Shown: positions 25,001 to 40,000 of the stretch, piece by piece
Layout: each line of letters starts with the position of its first letter
How positions within the stretch are numbered: position 1 is the first letter of the stretch
DNA from: Siphonodentalium dalli
Lineage: Eukaryota; Mollusca; Scaphopoda; Gadilida; Siphonodentaliidae
Length of the DNA: 64,000 nucleotides
Direction of reading: 5' to 3'
NCBI GenBank assembly: GCA_032622095.1
Contig: CP136068.1
Span: 158,925,465 to 158,989,464, forward strand
Translations under genes and position numbers: made by a program
Notes under the pieces: generated by a model
Told to the model about the DNA's origin: nothing
Databases searched by the model: none
Seen by the model: only the letters and a program-made list of their open reading frames with translations

Positions 25001-28000
25001 CGGTTTGTTGGGTATTTAGTATACATAGTATGTTAATAATGGCCGGTTTGTTGGGTATTTAGTATACATAGTATGTTAATAATGGCCGGTTTGTTGGGTA
25101 TTTAGTATATATAGTATGTTAATAATGGCCGGTTTGTTGGGTATTTAGTATACATAGTATGTTAATTTGGCCGGTTTGTTGGGTATTTAGTATACATAGT
25201 ATGTTAATAATGGCCGGTTTGTTGGGTATTTAGTATACATAGTATGTTAATAATGGCCGGTTTGTTGGGTATTTAGTATATATAGTATGTTAATTTGGCC
25301 GGTTTGTTGGGTATTTAGTATATATAGTATGTTAATTTGGCCGGTTTGTTGGGTATTTAGTATATATAGTATGTTAATTTGGCCGGTTTGTTGGGTATTT
25401 AGTATATATAGTATGTTAATTTGGCCGGTTTGTTGGGTATTTAGTATATATAGTATGTTAATTTGGCCGGTTTGTTGGGTATTTAGTATACATAGTATGT
25501 TAATAATGGCCGGTTTGTTGGGTATTTAGTATACATAGTATGTTAATAATGGCCGGTTTGTTGGGTATTTAGTATATATAGTATGTTAATTTGGCCGGTT
25601 TGTTGGGTATTTAGTATATATAGTATGTTAATTTGGCCGGTTTGTTGGGTATTTAGTATACATAGTATGTTAATAATGGCCGGTTTGTTGGGTATTTAGT
25701 ATACATAGTATGTTAATTTGGCCGGTTTGTTGGGTATTTAGTATATATAGTATGTTAATTTGGCCGGTTTGTTGGGTATTTAGTATATATAGTATGTTAA
25801 TTTGGCCGGTTTGTTGGGTATTTAGTATATATAGTATGTTAATTTGGCCGGTTTGTTGGGTATTTAGTATATATAGTATGTTAATTTGGCCGGTTTGTTG
25901 GGTATTTAGTATACATAGTATGTTAATAATGGCCGGTTTGTTGGGTATTTAGTATACATAGTATGTTAATAATGGCCGGTTTGTTGGGTATTTAGTATAT
26001 ATAGTATGTTAATTTGGCCGGTTTGTTGGGTATTTAGTATATATAGTATGTTTTTGGCCGGTTTGTTGGGTATTTAGTATATATAGTATGTTAATTTGGC
26101 CGGTTTGTTGGGTATTTAGTATATATAGTATGTTAATTTGGCCGGTTTGTTGGGTATTTAGTATATATAGTATGTTAATTTGGCCGGTTTGTTGGGTATT
26201 TAGTATATATAGTATGTTAATTTGGCCGGTTTGTTGGGTATTTAGTATATATAGTATGTTAATTTGGCCGGTTTGTTGGGTATTTAGTATATATAGTATG
26301 TTAATTTGGCCGGTTTGTTGGGTATTTAGTATATATAGTATGTTAATAATGGCCGGTTTGTTGGGTATTTAGTATATATAGTATGTTAATAATGGCCGGT
26401 TTGTTGGGTACTTAGTATATATAGTATGTTAATTTGGCCGGTTTGTTGGGTATTTAGTATATATAGCATGTTAATTTGGCCGGTTTGTTGGGTATTTAGT
26501 ATACATAGTATGTTAATAATGGGCGGTTTGTTGGGTATTTAGTATATATAGTATGTTAATAATGGGCGGTTTGTTGGGTATTTAGTATATATAGTATGTT
26601 AATAATGGCCGGTTTGTTGGGTATTTAGTATATATAGCATGTTAATTTGGCCGGTTTGTTGGGTATTTAGTATACATAGTATGTTAATAATGGCCGGTTT
26701 GTTGGGTATTTAGTATACATAGTATGTTAATAATGGCCGGTTTGTTGGGTATTTAGTATACATAGTATGTTAATAATGGCCGGTTTGTTGGGTATTTAGT
26801 ATATATAGTATGTTAATAATGGCCGGTTTGTTGGGTATTTAGTATACATAGTATGTTAATAATGGCCGGTTTGTTGGGTATTTAGTATATATAGTATGTT
26901 AATAATGGCCGGTTTGTTGGGTATTTAGTATATATAGTATGTTAATTTGGCCGGTTTGTTGGGTATTTAGTATACATAGTATGTTAATAATGGCCGGTTT
27001 GTTGGGTATTTAGTATATATAGTATGTTAATTTGGCCGGTTTGTTGGGTATTTAGTATATATAGTATGTTAATTTGGCCGGTTTGTTGGGTATTTAGTAT
27101 ATATAGTATGTTAATTTGGCCGGTTTGTTGGGTATTTAGTATACATAGTATGTTAATAATGGCCGGTTTGTTGGGTATTTAGTATACATAGTATGTTAAT
27201 TTGGCCGGTTTGTTGGGTATTTAGTATATATAGTATGTTAATTTGGCCGGTTTGTTGGGTATTTAGTATATATAGTATGTTAATTTGTCCGGTTTGTTGG
27301 GTATTTAGTATATATAGTATGTTAATAATGGCCGGTTTGTTGGGTATTTAGTATATATAGTATGTTAATTTGTCCGGTTTGTTGGGTATTTAGTATATAT
27401 AGTATGTTAATAATGGCCGGTTTGTTGGGTATTTAGTATATATAGTATGTTAATTTGGCCGGTTTGTTGGGTATTTAGTATATATAGTATGTTAATTTGG
27501 CCGGTTTGTTGGGTATTTAGTATACATAGTATGTTAATAATGTCCGGTTTGTTGGGTATTTAGTATATATAGTATGTTAATAATGGCCGGTTTGTTGGGT
27601 ATTTAGTATATATAGTATGTTAATTTGTCCGGTTTGTTGGGTATTTAGTATATATAGTATGTTAATTTGTCCGGTTTGTTGGGTATTTAGTATATATAGT
27701 ATGTTAATTTGGCCGGTTTGTTGGGTATTTAGTATATATAGTATGTTAATTTGTCCGGTTTGTTGGGTATTTAGTATATATAGTATGTTAATTTGGCCGG
27801 TTTGTTGGGTATTTAGTATATATAGTATGTTAATAATGGCCGGTTTGTTGGGTATTTAGTATACATAGTATGTTAATAATGGCCGGTTTGTTGGGTATTT
27901 AGTATACATAGTATGTTAATTTGGCCGGTTTGTTGGGTATTTAGTATATATAGTATGTTAATTTGGCCGGTTTGTTGGGTATTTAGTATATATAGTATGT

Positions 28001-31000
28001 TAATAATGGCCGGTTTGTTGGGTATTTAGTATATATAGTATGTTAATTTGGCCGGTTTGTTGGGTATTTAGTATATATAGTATGGGGTATTTAGTATATA
28101 TAGTATGGGGTATTTAGTATACATAGTATGGGGTATTTAGTATATATAGTATGTTAATTTGGCCGGTTTGTTGGGTATTTAGTATATATAGTATGTTAAT
28201 AATGGCCGGTTTGTTGGGTATTTAGTATACATAGTATGTTAATTTGGCCGGTTTGTTGGGTATTTAGTATATATAGTATGTTAATTTGGCCGGTTTGTTG
28301 GGTATTTAGTATATATAGTATGTTAATTTGGCCGGTTTGTTGGGTATTTAGTATATATAGTATGTTAATAATGGCCGGTTTGTTGGGTATTTAGTATATA
28401 TAGTATGTTAATTTGGCCGGTTTGTTGGGTATTTAGTATATATAGTATGTTAATTTGGCCGGTTTGTTGGGTATTTAGTATACATAGTATGTTAATAATG
28501 GCCGGTTTGTTGGGTATTTAGTATATATAGTATGTTAATTTGGCCGGTTTGTTGGGTATTTAGTATACATAGTATGTTAATAATGGCCGGTTTGTTGGGT
28601 ATTTAGTATACATAGTATGTTAATAATGGCCGGTTTGTTGGGTATTTAGTATATATAGTATGTTAATTTGGCCGGTTTGTTGGGTATTTAGTATACATAG
28701 TATGTTAATAATGGCCGGTTTGTTGGGTATTTAGTATACATAGTATGTTAATAATGGCCGGTTTGTTGGGTATTTAGTATACATAGTATGTTAATAATGG
28801 CCGGTTTGTTGGGTATTTAGTATATATAGTATGTTTTTGGCCGGTTTGTTGGGTATTTAGTATATATAGTATGTTAATAATGGCCGGTTTGTTGGGTATT
28901 TAGTATATATAGTATGTTAATTTGGCCGGTTTGTTGGGTATTTAGTATATATAGTATGTTAATTTGGCCGGTTTGTTGGGTATTTAGTATATATAGTATG
29001 TTAATTTGGCCGGTTTGTTGGGTATTTAGTATACATAGTATGTTAATAATGGCCGGTTTGTTGGGTATTTAGTATACATAGTATGTTAATAATGGCCGGT
29101 TTGTTGGGTATTTAGTATATATAGTATGTTTTTGGCCGGTTTGTTGGGTATTTAGTATATATAGTATGTTAATAATGGGCGGTTTGTTGGGTATTTAGTA
29201 TATATAGTATGTTAATAATGGCCGGTTTGTTGGGTATTTAGTATATATAGTATGTTAATTTGGCCGGTTTGTTGGGTATTTAGTATATATAGTATGTTAA
29301 TTTGGCCGGTTTGTTGGGTATTTAGTATATATAGTATGTTAATTTGGCCGGTTTGTTGGGTATTTAGTATACATAGTATGTTAATTTGGCCGGTTTGTTG
29401 GGTATTTAGTATACATAGTATGTTAATTTGGCCGGTTTGTTGGGTATTTAGTATACATAGTATGTTAATTTGGCCGGTTTGTTGGGTATTTAGTATACAT
29501 AGTATGTTTATTTGGCCGGTTTGTTGGGTATTTAGTATATATAGTATGTTAATTTGGCCGGTTTGTTGGGTATTTAGTATATATAGTATGTTAATTTGGC
29601 CGGTTTGTTGGGTATTTAGTATATATAGTATGTTAATTTGGCCGGTTTGTTGGGTATTTAGTATACATAGTATGTTAATAATGGCCGGTTTGTTGGGTAT
29701 TTAGTATATATAGTATGTTAATTGGGCCGGTTTGTTGGGTATTAAGTATATATAGTATGTTAATTGGGCCGGTTTGTTGGGTATTTAGTATATATAGTAT
29801 GTTAATTGGGCCGGTTTGTTGGGTATTTAGTATATATAGTATGTTAATTGGGCCGGTTTGTTGGGTATTTAGTATATATAGTATGTTAATTGGGCCGGTT
29901 TGTTGGGTATTTAGTATATATAGTATGTTAATTGGGCCGGTTTGTTGGGTATTTAGTATATATAGTATGTTAATTGGGCCGGTTTGTTGGGTATTTAGTA
30001 TATATAGTATGTTAATTGGGCCGGTTTGTTGGGTATTTAGTATATATAGTATGTTAATTGGGCCGGTTTGTTGGGTATTTAGTATATATAGTATGTTAAT
30101 TGGGCCGGTTTGTTGGGTATTTAGTATATATAGTATGTTAATTGGGCCGGTTTGTTGGGTATTTAGTATATATAGTATGTTAATTGGGCCGGTTTGTTGG
30201 GTATTTAGTATATATAGTATGTTAATTGGGCCGGTTTGTTGGGTATTTAGTATATATAGTATGTTAATTGGGCCGGTTTGTTGGGTATTTAGTATATATA
30301 GTATGTTAATTGGGCCGGTTTGTTGGGTATTTAGTATATATAGTATGTTAATTGGGCCGGTTTGTTGGGTATTTAGTATACATAGTATGGGGTATTTAGT
30401 ATACATAGTATGGGGTATTTAGTATATATAGTATGGGGTATTTAGTATATATAGTATGGGGTATTTAGTATATATAGTATGGGGTATTTAGTATATATAG
30501 TATGGGGTATTTAGTATATATAGTATGGGGTATTTAGTATATATAGTATGGGGTATTTAGTATATATAGTATGGGGTATTTAGTATATATAGTATGGGGT
30601 ATTTAGTATATATAGTATGGGGTATTTAGTATATATAATATGGGTATCATTGGAACCGGCTCATTGAGCACATTGTGATAGTTACAGTTATGCCCTGTGC
30701 CAATGCATTCTCTTATATATGCGAGTCGACCATAGGTCGCCTCGCATATATAAGAGAATGCATTGGCCTAAAAAAAACTTTTTTTTAACACTTTTTACCA
30801 TTTTTTCTTTAATATGTGTTAAGCCAATGCATTCTCTTATATATGCGAGGCGACCTATGGTCGACTCGCATATATGAGAGAATGCATTGGCACAGGGCCG
30901 TTCTGTTGGGTAAAGGGTTAATAATTGAATAATTTCTGCTCCTAGATCGATGAAGCTGAGTTTAACGCCACGTTATCATGCGCGGGACGACTAGCCCATT

Positions 31001-34000
31001 ATTGCAGCAAGGTACGGACCGTATTTGCCATCGATTGGACGAAGGTGACCTGGGCAGACTTGACCAAGCCCCTGTATTCGGCCCTCGCCGCTCGGCTCTT
31101 CATAGAACTCAAGCACTTCGATGTGCTTCCGGCGAGAATAGACGAGCAGGCAATGCTGTGGGCCATGCTGTTTAACCAAAACACGGACTATCTGAAATTT
31201 AGAACCGATACGCATGCTATTCCGAAAGGTGGGTGACATTTATAGCGGGAACCAGTCTATTCCGAAAGGTTGGTGAAATTTATGGTGGGGACCCAGGCTG
31301 TTCAGAAAGATGTGTTGAATTTATAGAGGGTACCAGGCTATTCGGAAGATGTGTTGAATTTATAGAGGGTACACATGCTATTCAGAAAAATGTGTTGAAT
31401 TTATAGAGGGTACCAGGCTATTCGGAAAGATGTGTTGAATTTATATAGGGTACACATGCTATTCAGAAAAGTGCATATATACGTATTAGGTCGAGGAACA
31501 GTGACAGTGTGACAGATAACAATAACCACTTCATGTCATGTACATGTATCACGACGAATAAATATGACATATAAAACAAAAATCTCACCCACCTATTCCG
31601 AAGGTAGGTGCAATTGATAGCGGGTGCCAGGTTATTCTGGAAGGTGGGTGAAATTGATAGCGGGAACCTGGCTATTTCGAAAGGGGGATGCAATTTATAG
31701 AGGGAACGGTGCTATTCATATCAAGTTGGGTGAAATTCACAGAGGGTACCCATGCTATTCCGAAAGGCGGGTGAAAACCACAGAGGGCACCCATGCAGGC
31801 TATTCCGAAAGATGGGTGAAATTTATAGCGGAAACGAGGGTATACCCAAAGGAGGATAGAATTTATACCGGGAACCAGACTATACCTGAAGGTATGTGAA
31901 ATTTATAGTGGGCACCGATGCTATAACGAAAGGTCCGTGAAGTTTAGAGCGAGCACCCAAGCTATTCCGGAAGTTGGATGGAATTTATAGGGGGAACCAG
32001 GCTATTCAGAAAGGTGGGTGAAATTTATACAGGGAACGAGGCTATTTAAGAAATGGATGTTGATTTCTTGCTTTCCATGGAAAGCGTTCCACCCATGAAA
32101 ATGTCAGACCAACTTGAATCCATACTCTGTGGAATACAGCAAAATCAACACCACCGATTTCTTATATGTGACCCGCCATATCAAATCCAGTGTTAAGTCG
32201 GGTTTCTTTTTACCCTGTGCCAATGCATTCTCTTATATATGCGAGTCGACCATAGGTCGCCTCGCATATATAAGAGAATGCATTGGCCTAACAATGTTTT
32301 ACAATTTTAATAATTTTTTCTTGTATTCTTTAACAATTTTATAATTTCACCCATACAGAGGCCCAGACAAACATGAGCAGACGACACTCTCCTATATGCT
32401 TATATATATGTGTGGGGCTCCCTGCAGGGTAATGGATGTTTTTTTATTTTATGTCCTAACAAATTTAAGAAACATTTATTTAAAAAAAATGATAAAAAAT
32501 TGTTAGGCCAATGTATATAGGTCGCCTCGCATATATAAGAGAATGCATTGGCACAGGGTAAAAAAAATCCCGACTTACGACTGGATTTGATATGGCGGGT
32601 CAAATATTTACATTCAGCCGATACGAGTCAACTGGCAGATTAAAAGAGTATTAATTGTCCATTTCCCACGTTATTCTCTTGACTTGACAATAATGATGCA
32701 AGTTGCGTCTGCACAAAAATGGATGCAAATTGGGGTCAGCCATCGACGTCATGTGACGTAATTTCGACCAACCAACGTCCTGTATTCATGTTCCACAACG
32801 CGAATGCATGTGTGAGTGTAAATATTCAGAAAGGTGTTTGAGATTGTTATTTTAAATGCCATATTTATTCGTCTTGATACATGTACATGACCTATACATG
32901 TAGTGGTTATTGTTATGTGTCACTTTCCTTGGCCTTATACGTGCACCGTTCACCAACTTGTAATAATTGACCTACTGACCCTGAGGCGGAATAGCGGGTT
33001 ACGTAGCGTTTTTCCGAAGACCCATAACTCCGAAGGTCCGATTCTCCGAAGGTCCGATTCTCCGACGCCCCGATTCTCCGAAAGCCCATAACTCCGATGT
33101 CCCGATTCTCCGAAATCCCATAACTCCGAAGACCCATAACTCCGAAAGCCCATAACTCCGAAGGCCTATAACTCCGAACGCCCATAACTCCGAAGGTCTA
33201 TAAGGCCGATTCCCCGAAGGTCCGATTCTCCGAAGGTCCGATTCTCCGAAGATCATGTTTTATCGCTTATTAAATAGTTGACAGTCCATTGGCGGGGTCA
33301 ATGGGGCCCTAGGGAAGACCGCCCCCAAAAAACATGTCAATTGTCATGTAAACGTCAGGAAATCCCTCCTAGGCATTCAAATATTCACAGTGTTCCTGCC
33401 CAGGGAGCCCCCGGACCAACGATTGGGGGCGACCCCTCCCATGTATGCGCTCCCCAAATCAGGCCTTCGTGATATGCTTTCGGCATATCCACTGTCGGAT
33501 ACCCGTTTAGGTTCGGACATTCCAAGATGGCGGCACCCACTTAAGCAGATAAACGGTAAGTGTATATATTGTCTCCAAGCGGCAATCAACGACATCTTTT
33601 GATGATACACCTTGAAACAGTTATGTAGGAATCTGTATGCCCAACACATACGTAACACGCCTTTCGCATGACAGGCATGTGAATTGTTGTATTTGGCGTG
33701 TCAAGTCGTCATAATTTTTAGAAATTTTATCGAGGCGGCGAAATGTTCGCTTTTTCGTATTTTTCTGGCCCTGGGCTCATGCATCCGCAAATTTATGTAT
33801 TGTTGTGGGTAGATTAGGTCACCACACATCTTCGGAATGCAAAACCGGCGATATTTTTATTGTCTAACTCCGAAAAACGACCTTTGAAAATTTCAAAATG
33901 TTCAGGTTCGGATTCGCAACATTCGTGATGATTTTGTTCAGGTTCAGACACAATTTTCGTTCAGGTTCGGACGCATCAAAAACTTCGCATAAAAATGACA

Positions 34001-37000
34001 CGCCGAGGAACAGTCGCGTTCTTATTGCGTTTTTGTGCATTTGGTTATCTTCCATTCGTAAAAGAAACGATAAATGGGGAACACGAGGCATGGTTTTAGC
34101 CCACTCGTGAATAATTGGGCGGACTTTCTTATTTTATGCGTGTGAGATTTATGCGATCACGTGATTCTCCTCCACATCCACATACGATGCCACGAAGGTC
34201 GCCGCACGTAGATGAGCAGAATCTGGTCTTCGGAGTTGTGGGCCTTCGTAGTAATAGGTCTTCGGAAAACCGGTCTGACACCGAATAGCGAGGGTTATTG
34301 TCTACGTTGGCCATACCGTAGTTTGATTGGACGAAGTGCGATCACGTGCCACATATAGTAGTATTGAGCATTGCCCGGCAAGCGAACTATCGCGAGGGTT
34401 AAATTCTTCGAAGTCTTATCCGCCTGTTGGCGTGAGCCGATAATTATGTCAGCTATAACAAGAAAATCAATGTCGGAAATGGTAACACGCTCAAGATCAT
34501 ATACTATATACCCATGATTGTAATTATAGAATATAAAATATATTGGTTTTGCGAATGACCAACTCAGAATTCCGTTAAAATAACAATAACAACCAGCACC
34601 TAATTAACGAACCGGTGGCCGACTCGGCCGTCTCCGACCACAAGCCCCAGTAGGCTGCAGAAGAAGCATGTCTATAAAAGTTGAAATATAAGACTTACAA
34701 ATTATCATTTTCATTTCTTTTATTTGTAATTGGCATAGCTTATCACAAACCAAAAATCAACATTATATGACATATAATGTTAACGACAATAAAACAATTG
34801 AAATTCACAACTACACCTTTTACCGGACTCGGCCTCCGGTCGCAGTTCGACTTTTAATCCTCCCAAAAATTCCCATTCTATAAATAAAACACCCATGCGT
34901 CCATGCGAAACAAGAATATCTACATTAGTATACACGCGGAGCGCGCGTAATACACACATATTGACCCTTTCATCACTGGAGCTTCCTGAATTTTTGCGAA
35001 AACCCGCTGCCAATGCATTCTCTTATATACATGTATGCGATTCGACCATAGGAAGCCTCGCATATATAAGAGAATGCATTGGCCTAACAAAGTTTTTTTT
35101 TATAAATGTTACAAAATTGAAGAAAAAATGATTGTTAAAGAATGTATGAAATGATGATAAACAATGATAAAAATTGTAAAAGAGTGAAAGAAAAAATAAT
35201 AAAAATTGGTAACTGATGTACGAAAAAAATGATAAAAAATGATAAAAATTGTTAAAGGTTGTAAGAAAAAATGATAAAAAAAAGATAAAATTGTTAAATA
35301 ATATAAGAAAAAATAAAACAAAAATGATAAAAAATGATAACAATAATAAAAATTGTTAAAAAATATATGAAAAATTGTTAAAAAACTGTAAGGCCCATGC
35401 ATTCTCTTATATATGCTAGGCGACATATGGTCGACTCGCATATATAAGAAAATGTATTGGCACAGGGTCTTAAATGCGCCATGTTGGGATAGAATAGCGA
35501 GAATTATGTTCACGAAGTGATGTTTTTTGAAATGTTGAACAGCAAGCGAGACTATTAACCGAGGCTGCAGGGTAATAGTTCTAAAACTGTAGCCTGGGGC
35601 GATATTTCGCTTGCCAGACATTGGTCAAAACTACACTCTGACTCTTGATCGCGCATGCCAAATCGATTATACTTAAATTGTGCTGTAACAAGTTTTTATA
35701 GATTTTATGTATTGTGGGGAGCGCGAGTCCACCTTAGTGACAAATATGTGTCATCTAATCCCAACATCTCTGTATTTTATCTACCGTTAAAGATGCATAA
35801 TCCGATTAAGCGCCACTCAATTACTATTTATTTGGATTCGGGGGTAAAAACTATTTGATTCGAGTCCCACCTATCAGACCTCAGAGTGATTACATATCAA
35901 TTTTTAAAATCTATTATTTTTCACTATCGATACTTAACCCTTTACCCAACAGAACGGCCCTGTGCCAATGCATTCTCTTATATATGCGAGTCGACCATAG
36001 GTCGCCTCGCATATATAAGAGAATGCATTGGCTTAACACATTAAAAATTATAAAATTGTTAAAGAATGTAAGAAAAAATGGTAAAAAGTGTTAAAAAAAG
36101 ATTTTTTTTAGGCCAATGCATTCTCTTATATATGCGAGGCGACCTATGGTCGACTCGCATATATAAGAGAATGCATTGGCACAGGGCATAACTGTAACTA
36201 TCACAATGTGGTCAAGGAGCCGGTTCCAATGATATCCATATTTGTATGGTTCTATTGAGACAGACCAAAGATATTTTAGGCTGTTGAAGCTTTATTTGGC
36301 CGGTTTTGGCCGGTTTGTTGGGTAAAGGGTTAATAGTGGCCCAGTAAAAAGTCGATGGTCTCAGACAAAGTTGCGGATGAAGATGGATAACTGTAAAATC
36401 AAGAGGCTTTGTGTTGATAATAAGACCAAATTTCGTCGAACAACAACAACAACACAATTTCGGGCAATTTTATACTATAGTTGACAGTGGGTAGCATTAT
36501 TTTTGGGCAATTATTCGATTCTGATAACTGAAGCAGAATTTCTAAATATGTTGTTGTTTTTGGAATCTGATTATATGGGGACCATCGAATCAGATTGAGT
36601 ACATTTAAAATACGTTTTAATCAAACTCATTGTATTGAATAGTGACGTCAGATGTGGTAGGGGGGCTGGCACACTAACCATTCACTCTCCTTTTATACCA
36701 TATATCAAACAGTGCATATAAATGTAATTTGCATATAACATGACATAACATATACAATAGCTTCGGTTGTCAAATACATGTATCCAGAGGCATTTCAGTG
36801 ATTCTATGTGTATGCCTATATCACTGAATAGTTTTTTTTATATCTTACTTGCAGAGAACTGTGACACGAAAATCGACATAGCCTTTGTCGTTGACGCATC
36901 TGGAAGTATCACGTTTCCGAATTTCGTCATCGTAAAGGACTTTCTAAAGAACGCCACAGCCCTTCTTAACGTAGGCGAATATAACACGAGGCTAGCCATG

Positions 37001-40000
37001 GTGAAATTCAGTAGAAGCGCAAACGTAGAATTTTACCTCAACACCCATTACAATAAATCTAACATCTATGCTGCTATTGACGACATGATTTACGACAAGG
37101 AGAAAACCAACACGGCTGCAGCTCTCGATTTGACAACAACTCGCGTGTTCCAGTCGAATGCAGGGTCACGTGATGACGCAGTAAAGCTGATCCTACTCAT
37201 AACGGACGGCGAATCGGACGTTCCCAGTGAGACACTGAAGGCCGCTCAACGGGCAAAGGATTCTGGGATAATTATATTCTCTCTTGGGATAGGTTTACCA
37301 AACTTCGACGAACTGAATGCGGTATCCACGCCCCCGCAATGTACACACGTGTCGGCCATTAATAATTTCGACGAATTGGACAGCATATTGGACGAAGTGC
37401 ATAAAAGCGCATGTCGAGGTGAGTTATCGCAATCACATGACCCAGTGATTGTCATGAGTTGAGTTTACTCATGGGCGTTGGATGTCATCATAAGTTGAAT
37501 TGGCCCCATGCACCTTACCAGCTGAGTCGCCGTGGGTCCACGATACGCCTTTTACTAACATATGTGCCATATTATATACCATTTGAAAGAGTAAGCTCCA
37601 AAGCATTGTATTATCAACTTATCCGGCGTAATAAACTGTGAACATGTTGTTTTTGTTGAGTTACCGACTTTTTGTGTACTTAACTTTCATCTATTTTTCA
37701 GTTCAAAGTGTTTTATTTTCAATGGAGAGGGAATAACACTATATCTTAAAGATAGAGTTATTCCCCTTCCATTGAAAATACATTTTTAGTCGGATTTCTG
37801 TTGATTCTGGGGGTCATAACGGGGGAATATTTCTATGATTTCGGCTATGTTTTCTATTTCTATATGGGCATCTTCTGAGACACAGACGTTTCAAACTATG
37901 ATGAATTATAGTATTTTAATAATATTTTATGGCATATATTGTTATTAAAACCGTATATTTCAAGGTACTATAAAAAAATAATCGGGGACTCCAAAATTAA
38001 GTGGGTCTTGAAGCATTAACACCAGCAATTCCATTCAGATTGAGATTCAGATTGAGGTTCAGACATTCGTGCGGACAGACACATGTCAACTTTTCGATAT
38101 GAACAAAGAGCAATAACCTAAGAATGGATTGTGCAAACAAAAACAATTAATCAAGATCAAGATAATATGTTGTTAATTAAAATAACTAACTTGATTAATC
38201 AGGATAGCTAAGTTGATCACTGAAAATAGCTAAGTTGATTAATCAAGATAGTTAAGTTGATTAATCAAGGTAGCTAAGTTGATTAATCAAGGTAGCTAAG
38301 TTGATTAATCAAGGTAGCTAAGTTGATTAATCAAGATAGCTAAGTTGATTAATCAAGATAGTAACTAAAAGTGGTACGTAAAAATAGACGTATCGGTCCG
38401 CAAAGTACCATCCTTGTGGCAGTGATCTATACACATCGCAGTGATAGCGGGGAGGGCGCTGCGTGGAGTCACGTTACACGTTTTAGAGATGTTACTCACT
38501 CTCTAGTCTAAAAGCAAGTCCCAAATAATATTAACACAAAATGATCCTACCATAAACAGTTCTTTGTCTCCACTATTATTTACTTTGATTGGTCATCATG
38601 ATATCTGCTAATGAATCGTGAGATGAAAGAGGGAACGAATGACGACACATGAAATGTGATTAAGACGGTATGCATGGAACAATGACTCATACATAAATTC
38701 ATTAGCCATTGTCTTGAAATAGATTTCTAACAAAGACAGTTAATATTTGCTCAAATTATGAACATGGGGGTCATTGTGAGTCCTGAGTCCCAACTGTCTC
38801 CATGATTTTGAAGTAATAGATTATTGGCGGACAACTCGCGTGTTCTCACAATGATGCCTTAATTTAGAATTATTACCCAGATGTCCGTATTCCCGACGAT
38901 CTGAACATCTTACACATGTTCGTTTTGGTAATAATGGTTTAACCCTTTCAGTGCCAGGTCCGAATTTTGTATCAACCCATATACCCCGTGCCAATGCATT
39001 CTCTTATATATGCGAGTCGACCATAGGTCGCCTCGCATATATAAGAGAATGCATTGGCCTAACAATTTTTCATCATTTGTTATTATTTTTTACAATTTTA
39101 ATATTTTTTTCTTATATTCTTTAACAGACTTATTTTGTAGGTTTAGTGCCAGGGAATCTTACGTTTTTCATGGGCATCAAAATTATTACTATGAATACTT
39201 GGTATAGTTTTGAGTTATAACATGCCCCTAAGGTTTTATCCAGTTTGTTTTTAAATTCGCTATAGCTTGCTTAAGTATACCCAAAAAAAATTCAACCCCA
39301 ATTATTTGTTTTAGGGCCGATTTTACAGACCGTAAATTCATCGGCCCCTGGCACTGAAAGGTTTAAAGTGATGTGAAACATTCCGCTGAGGTTTTCATAG
39401 CGGAATAATAAAATAATCAGACCAAAATAAGTTATTTTCAGACATTTGATATCAAAATAGTAGTAGTTCAACGTTGCGTTCTATAAAACTGTAAAGTCGA
39501 TGCAGTTGACAATTTAGACAGCATCATTTGATTGCTATATGTTCTTGTAGTGGAGATACTGTTTGGATACTAACTTTTCGGTTTTAGTCACTGAAGCAAG
39601 TCCACAGTATGTCTTTAACACACGTTTTATCATGTTTCCCGGGCGCTGTGTCCATCGCGAACGCAATGGATGCACTTTAATGTTGATGTCATTCTATTCA
39701 TTTCAGCTTCACGATGGGTGTCACAAGGTGAGACGAATCATTATGAAATAAACAACACAAACCAGTCAACCATCGTCACTGCTGTCATTCCACCCAACAC
39801 AAATAATACAGGAATAGTGGTGAGTATCACGTGACGCCACAACAACCAATCAACTGTAGTTACGAATACTATTGTGATAGTGGTGAGCATCACGGGACCG
39901 ACAACAACCAATCGACGACTGACATTAGAGCACAATCCAATTGTTGCAATCGTTCCCTGATTTTTGGTAAAGCACACAAATTCCATAGGCTGGCGAAGGA

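Noticed and set aside
29675-30422. Long open frames on both strands (235 and 243 codons) with a 14-residue repeat
   Set aside because: They arise because the 42-bp satellite unit is a multiple of three and lacks stops in two frames; no start context, splice sites or homology support a protein.
24887-30643. CRISPR-like regular repeats
   Set aside because: The repeats are contiguous with no unique spacers, and the DNA is animal; this is a satellite.
35023-35621. Phe/Leu-rich reverse frames resembling membrane proteins
   Set aside because: They are read from the AT-rich spacer of a MITE (AAAATTGTTAAAG repeats).
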